Below, one piece after another: positions 6,151-8,992 of a stretch of DNA of 8,992 nucleotides. A program made the position numbers and the translations under genes. The stretch is from the NCBI GenBank assembly GCA_903934745.1, contig CAIZOZ010000257.1:1-8992 (forward strand). The letters are read 5' to 3'. Positions within the stretch are counted from its first letter, which is position 1. Each line of letters starts with the position of its first letter. Below the pieces are notes generated by a model, which saw only the letters and a list, made by a program, of their open reading frames with translations, was not told the DNA's origin and did no database searches. The DNA comes from an uncultured cyanobacterium (lineage in GTDB: Bacteria; Cyanobacteriota; Cyanobacteriia; PCC-6307; Cyanobiaceae).

Positions 6151-6638
6151 CAGGCCAGATCGTGCAGGGTCAGGGTTTGCTCGGGGTTGAGATCGATGCG
6201 CAGCGGTCCGGCGCTGCTGGTCAGCGTGATCCGCAGGGGAAGGGCATCGCTGGGACGGGGGGTGAGGGCGTCAAGGTCGAACTGGGCGGAACCCGCGGGC
6301 ATGGGCGTGCCATCGGGAGGCACGATTTCCTCACTCCTGTTAACCAGGGTCCAGCGCTGACCCATGGCGTCGCTGACCTGCAGAGCGTCGGTGTGGTCCA
6401 GCTCGATGCCAGCCCCGAGTGCGTTGAGGCGCAGGCGCCAGCCACTGCTGAACTCGGGAAAGGGTTGCTCGAAAACTGAGGCCTGGAAGCGGTGGCCGGC
6501 CTCATCGCTCAGCGACCAGCTGTCGACTGCCGCTGCCGGGGCGACCAGCACCAGAGAGGCCAGCAGCACAGCCAGAAGGCCAACTAGCCCCTGGCGCCAG
6601 CGACGTCCGAACCGCTCAAAACAGATCGTCATATTCAT
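6150..6638 (-). CDS. Secreted DUF3122-like protein
   Basis: This 162-residue protein has a signal peptide: a basic start (RFGRRWRQ), a hydrophobic stretch GLVGLLAVLLASLVLV, and an APAAA-VDS cleavage region near residue 37. The mature part (about 125 residues) has WSLSDEAGHRFQASVFEQ, LRLNALGAGIELDHTDALQV, GQRWTL and AQFDLDAL...LPLRITL. These match the layout I recall for the mostly cyanobacterial DUF3122 family (ELDHPQPL-I----GQ core), whose biochemical role is unknown. The start is the first ATG at 6638, with an alternative ATG two codons on; AAAGG lies about 9-13 bases upstream. Transcription probably starts from an extended -10 in the 6651-6670 region, which is also copy C of the dyad found at the sulfur regulator. 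That suggests this exported protein belongs to the same response (inference). It looks intact, unlike its neighbours on both sides. Confidence 0.8.
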   Translation of the reverse strand: MNMTICFERFGRRWRQGLVGLLAVLLASLVLVAPAAAVDSWSLSDEAGHRFQASVFEQPFPEFSSGWRLRLNALGAGIELDHTDALQVSDAMGQRWTLVNRSEEIVPPDGTPMPAGSAQFDLDALTPRPSDALPLRITLTSSAGPLRIDLNPEQTLTLHDLA

Positions 6639-6650
6639 GTTGCTTAGCCT

Positions 6651-6670
6651 TTATGACGATAACATCATAA
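6651..6670. promoter_or_regulatory. Operator copy C and promoter of the DUF3122 gene
   Basis: The plus strand reads TTATGACGATAACATCATAA, with perfect 6-bp arms TTATGA-N8-TCATAA. It aligns with copies A and B without gaps (invariant TTATG, central ATA, CAT-A). On the minus strand it contains an extended -10, TGT-TATGAT (TATGAT at 6669-6664), 26 bp before the ATG at 6638; no good -35 is seen. A repressor bound here would cover the -10. It could also have served the plus-strand cydA promoter before that gene decayed. Confidence 0.6.
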
Positions 6671-6769
6671 CAAGATTCTGATCCCTTCCCCACTGTCCAC
6701 TCCGCCCATGCCCGTCGTCCGTTTCCAAGTCCGGTCAGGTCTCGGCTCTCCCTCACGCGCTGCTTGCTG

Positions 6770-7270
6770 ATGCTTGCCACCCTCGATGTTGTGACCCTGT
6801 CACGATTGCAGTTCGCTCTGACAGCGATCTTTCACATGCTCAGGCCCGTGCTATCCACCGGCCTGGCCATCTTCTTGGTCGTACTCGAGGCTATGTGGCT
6901 GCGCACGCGCAACCTCGGGATCATGTTATTCGGCTGGAACAAGGTGCCGCCGGTGATCCACTTCCTTTCCACCGTGATGGTGGCCTTCGGCGCCAACCTC
7001 TCGGTGTTCTGGATTCTCAGTGCCAACTCCTGGCTGCAGACTCCATCGGGTGGCACTTTTTCCGATGGTCATTTCCACGTGCAGAACTACTTCGCCGCCA
7101 TCAACAACCCCTTCATGCTGAAGAGCGTGATTCACATGGCCCTGGCCACGGTGGAAACCTCGATGCTGATCGGAGCCCCTCAGGGAGCCGCTGCTGCTGC
7201 GAGTGCTCTGCCGCACGCCACGGTTGCTGCAGGCGAGGCAGCTGCCATTGACTCCGCAGCTGCTGCTTGA
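6770..7270 (+). pseudogene. cydA: cydA (cytochrome bd oxidase subunit I) fragment with in-frame internal deletion
   Basis: Residues 11-45 (LSRLQFALTAIFHMLRPVL to MWLRTRN) are the start of CydA, including the His of AIFHML that corresponds to the heme ligand His19 of E. coli. At about 6913/6914 the frame jumps straight to LGIMLFGWNKVPPVIHFLST and continues through NSWLQTPSGG to KSVIHMALATVETSML (near 7167), which includes the counterpart of His186. Compared with E. coli CydA, about 65 residues are missing at the jump, including the region of E99 and E107, and everything after about residue 200 is gone, including the Met393 ligand. The last 33 residues (Ala-rich, to TGA 7268-7270) are not CydA. 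The product cannot be a working oxidase. The frame is kept across the deletion, so a small membrane protein could still be made, but a relic is likelier. No cydB is present. Confidence 0.85.
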
Positions 7271-7456
7271 TACCCATTGGGTTCTGTACTGATCAACAAC
7301 GCCCACATGCTGGCGGTAGGGGATCTGGAGAGCGATGGCGTCCACCGGGATCCCTTTGATCGCTTGCTGGTGTGCTGAAGCCGGGTGGAGCCGATGCTGC
7401 TGCTGAGTGTGGACAGCCAGCTGAGGAGCTATAGCGCCACGGTGATCGTGATCTGA
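7248..7456 (+). pseudogene. VapC (PIN toxin) remnant lacking its middle, with internal stops
   Basis: Starting inside the end of the cydA relic, frame 3 reads LLLDTHWVLY before a TGA (7290-7292); this is the start of a PIN-domain toxin (LLLDTHALLW type) with the first catalytic Asp. Frame 2 directly after gives INNAHMLAVGDLE then VHRDPFDRLLVC, a TGA (7376-7378), then SRVEPMLLLSVDSQLRSYSA and a TGA at 7454-7456. The HRDPFDRLL block is the diagnostic C-terminal part of this VapC group, with its conserved Asp. About 75-85 residues between the two ends are missing, with a frame change at the join. A possible start is the TTG at 7248. No antitoxin remnant was identified in 7171-7247. It is a dead gene with both ends clear. 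Confidence 0.75.
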
Positions 7457-7594
7457 ACCTGGCTTGGATGGTGCCTGCTGGGAGAAATGGAAGTGCATGA
7501 GGCCGCTCATGAGCCCTCTGCTCCCCGATACCGCGCCCGGGCTTATGCCGCGCTGATGCCGCATGGATCGCCTCCAGGGGGATGGCGCCCTCGA
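7457..7594. other. Spacer without recognisable gene
   Basis: About 140 bases lie between the dead VapC and the 3' end of the minus-strand VapC. Short open frames are present on both strands, but none shows a family motif, ribosome binding site or stem-loop that I trust. Confidence 0.5.
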
Positions 7595-7969
7595 TCAGCT
7601 GCTTACGGAGGCGATTGTCTCGAAGTCGGCGTCGAAGCTCACCAGCACGGCGCTGTGGTGCGGGGCCACGGCGGCCACGAGCAGATCCAGGATCAGCACC
7701 GTGCGACCGATCTGGCGGCAGGCCTGGCCCAGGTCGATCGCCCGCTGCCACAGATCCGCTGGGGTGGGGAGCGTGGGCAAGGTGGCGAACTGTGCCTCCA
7801 GTTGGCGGGTCTCGTCCGGCCGAGCTGAGCGCAGCAGCTCAAAGCGCACCGGTTCGGCCAGGTGGGCCTCGGGATCGAGCACGTAGGGCGCGATGAACTG
7901 CTTCAGCGTTGCCGGGCTTCGAGCACGGGTGAAGTCGATCCAGAGGCTGGTGTCGAGCAGCAGGGTCAT
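7595..7969 (-). CDS. PIN-domain ribonuclease toxin, VapC family
   Basis: This 124-residue protein has the normal length and layout of a VapC toxin: MTLLLDTSLWIDF with D6, VRFELLRS with E44, TVLILDLLVAAVA with D95, and LVSFDADFE with D113. Together these give the acidic cluster that binds Mg2+ or Mn2+ in PIN-domain RNases. VapC toxins typically cut tRNA or rRNA; the target here cannot be read from the sequence. The ATG at 7969 overlaps the stop of the antitoxin gene by 4 bases (ATGA on the minus strand), so translation is probably coupled, as is usual for vapBC pairs. This is the only toxin in the window that looks complete. Confidence 0.88.
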   Translation of the reverse strand: MTLLLDTSLWIDFTRARSPATLKQFIAPYVLDPEAHLAEPVRFELLRSARPDETRQLEAQFATLPTLPTPADLWQRAIDLGQACRQIGRTVLILDLLVAAVAPHHSAVLVSFDADFETIASVSS

Positions 7970-8196
7970 GGGGCGAACTCCTGGTCCCGCTGGCGCTCAC
8001 GCTCCTGGTCGGCCTCAAAGCTTCCCAGCTCCACGCCCCATTCGCCACGGAGGAAGCGCTGGGCGATCTGTGCCCGGCGCCGCTGCTGCAGCGCCTCCTC
8101 CATCAAACGGCGGATGGCAGGGCCCTTCTTGCGCTCGCCGGTGAGATCGAGGATTTCGGCCATCTCTGTGTCTGAAAGCTCGACGGTCACTTTCAT
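7966..8196 (-). CDS. VapB-type antitoxin (ribbon-helix-helix) of the downstream VapC
   Basis: This 76-residue protein starts with an N-terminal beta strand (MKVTVELSD) and two helices (TEMAEILDLTGERKKGPAIRRLMEEALQQRR) as in ribbon-helix-helix VapB antitoxins of the group with L-LTGE-TK--A-RRALEE. A charged C-terminal part (about 45-76, GEWGVELGSFEADQERERQR) should wrap and inhibit the toxin. Start choice is firm: the ATG at 8196 has GGAGGT (8209-8204) 7 bases upstream, the best Shine-Dalgarno in the window. It lies directly ahead of and overlaps the vapC gene. Dimers of such antitoxins, alone or with toxin, usually repress their own promoter; a CCGA-AAG-TCGG dyad overlapping the ribosome binding site (8208-8218) is a candidate operator. 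Family placement rests on pattern, not alignment. Confidence 0.82.
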   Translation of the reverse strand: MKVTVELSDTEMAEILDLTGERKKGPAIRRLMEEALQQRRRAQIAQRFLRGEWGVELGSFEADQERERQRDQEFAP

Positions 8197-8203
8197 GGTT
8201 TTG

Positions 8204-8209
8204 ACCTCC
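8204..8209 (-). promoter_or_regulatory. Strong ribosome binding site of the VapB-type antitoxin
   Basis: GGAGGT on the minus strand sits 7 bases before the ATG at 8196 and fixes that start. It is much stronger than any site in front of the sulfur genes, which fits the need to make antitoxin in excess of toxin. It partly overlaps an 11-bp dyad, CCGAAAGTCGG (8208-8218). Confidence 0.75.
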
Positions 8210-8312
8210 GAAAGTCGGACTCTGAGGTCAGCATGGCCCCGTTCGTCTACGGGGTGTTCTCCCTGCCGCCAGCGGTCGCCTTGTCCAGCTCAGCGGGGCA
8301 CCATCGCTAGTC

Positions 8313-8323
8313 TTACTTGGTAA
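8313..8323. promoter_or_regulatory. Short inverted repeat TTAC-TTG-GTAA upstream of the AbrB-type antitoxin
   Basis: TTACTTGGTAA has 4-bp arms and overlaps a possible -10 (TAATAC, 8321-8326), just before the AbrB/VapB gene. An autoregulatory site is plausible for this family, but the repeat is short and no good -35 is visible. The rest of the interval between the two divergent antitoxin genes (about 8219-8312) shows nothing clear. Confidence 0.3.
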
Positions 8324-8342
8324 TACCTGCTTGTGTTCGGCC

Positions 8343-8585
8343 GTGGATGCCTCCAGCACCGGCTCGATGACCAGCAAGGGGCAGGTCACGATCCCCAAGG
8401 CCCTGCGCCAGCAGCTCGGTCTGGCCCGGGGCAGTCGCGTCTGTTTCGAGCTGGTGGGTGACCACATCGAGCTGCGACCCTTCAGGCCACAGCAGCCCCT
8501 GCCCGCCAGTGGCTTCGGCCTGCTCAAGAGCCAGCGCCCGCCCGTGCCGGTGGACTTTGATGCCGCCAGCCTGTTGCGGCCGTGA
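8343..8585 (+). CDS. AbrB/SpoVT-fold antitoxin (VapB/MazE type)
   Basis: MTSKGQVTIPKALRQQLGL followed by GSRVCFELVGDHIELRP is a textbook swapped-hairpin AbrB DNA-binding domain. It is followed by a flexible toxin-binding tail ending PVDFDAASLLRP, as in VapB proteins paired with PIN toxins. The start is uncertain: ATG 8367 begins right at MTSKGQ, GTG 8343 (used here) leaves the few residues that usually precede this motif, and TTG 8331 is also in frame; none has a convincing Shine-Dalgarno. The TGA at 8583-8585 overlaps the GTG start of the following vapC, so the two form one operon. Because that toxin is truncated, this antitoxin may now be an orphan DNA-binding protein. Confidence 0.85.
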   Translation: MDASSTGSMTSKGQVTIPKALRQQLGLARGSRVCFELVGDHIELRPFRPQQPLPASGFGLLKSQRPPVPVDFDAASLLRP

Positions 8586-8764
8586 TCGGCCTTGATACCA
8601 ATGTGCTGGCCCGTTACTTCGTGGAGGAAGCCGCCGCCGATGCCGCCACCGCAGCCCAGCGTCAGGCGGCGCGCCAGTTGATCGAATCCGGCCAGGAGCT
8701 GTTTCTACCCAAGACCGTGGCCCTCGAGCTGGAGTGGGTGCTCGGTTGGCGACAAGCTCGTTAG
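8582..8764 (+). pseudogene. VapC toxin, truncated by a stop codon after 60 residues
   Basis: From the GTG at 8582 (GTGA overlap with the antitoxin stop) the frame reads MIGLDTNVLARYFVEE, the first PIN-domain strand with D5. It continues to LFLPKTVALELEWVLGWR with the expected glutamate (E49 or E51), then hits TAG at 8762-8764 inside the helix after LEWVLG. A full toxin of this group has about 130 residues, so the third and fourth catalytic acids are lost. In another frame, 8852-8918 reads GIIDFVRAGHQPSASGSELL then AD, which loosely resembles the later DFADALH--SS---ELL-FD part of the family. That suggests a frameshifted, decayed 3' half rather than a simple stop. Confidence 0.75.
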
Positions 8765-8992
8765 TTCAATCCGCGTGAACCAGGGCTGCTTCCGGCGGCG
8801 GCTGACGCCGCGTAGCCCGAACGGCCGCTGCTGCTGCTCTGCCAGCGCATGGGATCATCGACTTCGTCAGGGCAGGTCACCAGCCGTCAGCGAGCGGATC
8901 TGAGCTGCTGGCGGACTCCGATCTCCTATCGCTGTGGATGCAGGCGCCTGAGCGCCGCGCCGAGCCAGCTCATTTCCGAGCTGTTGGTTTCG
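8765..8992. other. Decayed sequence after the truncated VapC
   Basis: All frames are broken by stops. Apart from the weak VapC-like stretch at 8852-8918, no gene is recognised. A GC-rich hairpin (CGGCG...CGCCG around 8792-8811) is present, but it has no T-run and is not called a terminator. Confidence 0.4.

Noticed and set aside
7171..7247. Antitoxin remnant upstream of the dead VapC
   Set aside because: All three forward frames were read; the Ala- or Leu/Arg-rich translations show no Phd, AbrB or RHH pattern.
8786..8818. GC-rich hairpin as a terminator
   Set aside because: There is no T-run after the stem, and similar hairpins are expected by chance at this GC content.

Overview
This GC-rich window (many stacked antisense ORFs, weak Shine-Dalgarno signals) most likely comes from a cyanobacterium of the Synechococcus/Cyanobium type. 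The clues are a piece of the cytochrome b6f Rieske protein PetC at the left edge, a DUF3122-type secreted protein (a largely cyanobacterial family), a glutathione reductase of the GGTCVIRGCVPKK type, and the compact codon-overlapping operon style. The taxonomic call is inference.

Left part (1-5876): a sulfide/persulfide handling island. It opens with an abrupt junction between the PetC N-terminal membrane helix (about 1-81) and the C-terminal two thirds of a type II sulfide:quinone oxidoreductase (75-959), which lacks its FAD-binding N-terminus. Facing it is a small ArsR-family regulator (968-1315, minus) with cysteines placed as in persulfide sensors. Divergent from the regulator runs a tight plus-strand cluster: persulfide dioxygenase-rhodanese fusion (1454-2575), membrane-anchored rhodanese (2637-3191), TauE/SafE sulfite-exporter-type permease (3188-4072), OsmC-like protein (4065-4511) and glutathione reductase (4515-5876). 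Read together: SQR makes sulfane sulfur, glutathione persulfide is oxidised to sulfite by the dioxygenase, rhodaneses move sulfane sulfur (possibly to thiosulfate), the permease exports sulfite or related anions, and OsmC plus glutathione reductase deal with thiol oxidants and restore GSH.

Regulation: the regulator/dioxygenase intergenic region carries two copies of a 20-bp dyad, TWATG-N10-CATWA, one over each divergent promoter. A third copy (6651-6670) lies 5.2 kb away in the promoter of the DUF3122 gene, suggesting a small local regulon.

Right part (5877-8992): a gene graveyard and toxin-antitoxin patch. It holds a universal-stress-protein remnant with an in-frame stop, the intact DUF3122 gene (minus), a cydA (cytochrome bd subunit I) fragment with a clean in-frame internal deletion, a VapC remnant that also lost its middle, an intact minus-strand VapBC-type pair (7595-8196), and a plus-strand AbrB/VapB antitoxin followed by a VapC cut short by a stop codon. 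No CRISPR, rRNA, tRNA or insertion sequence was recognised.
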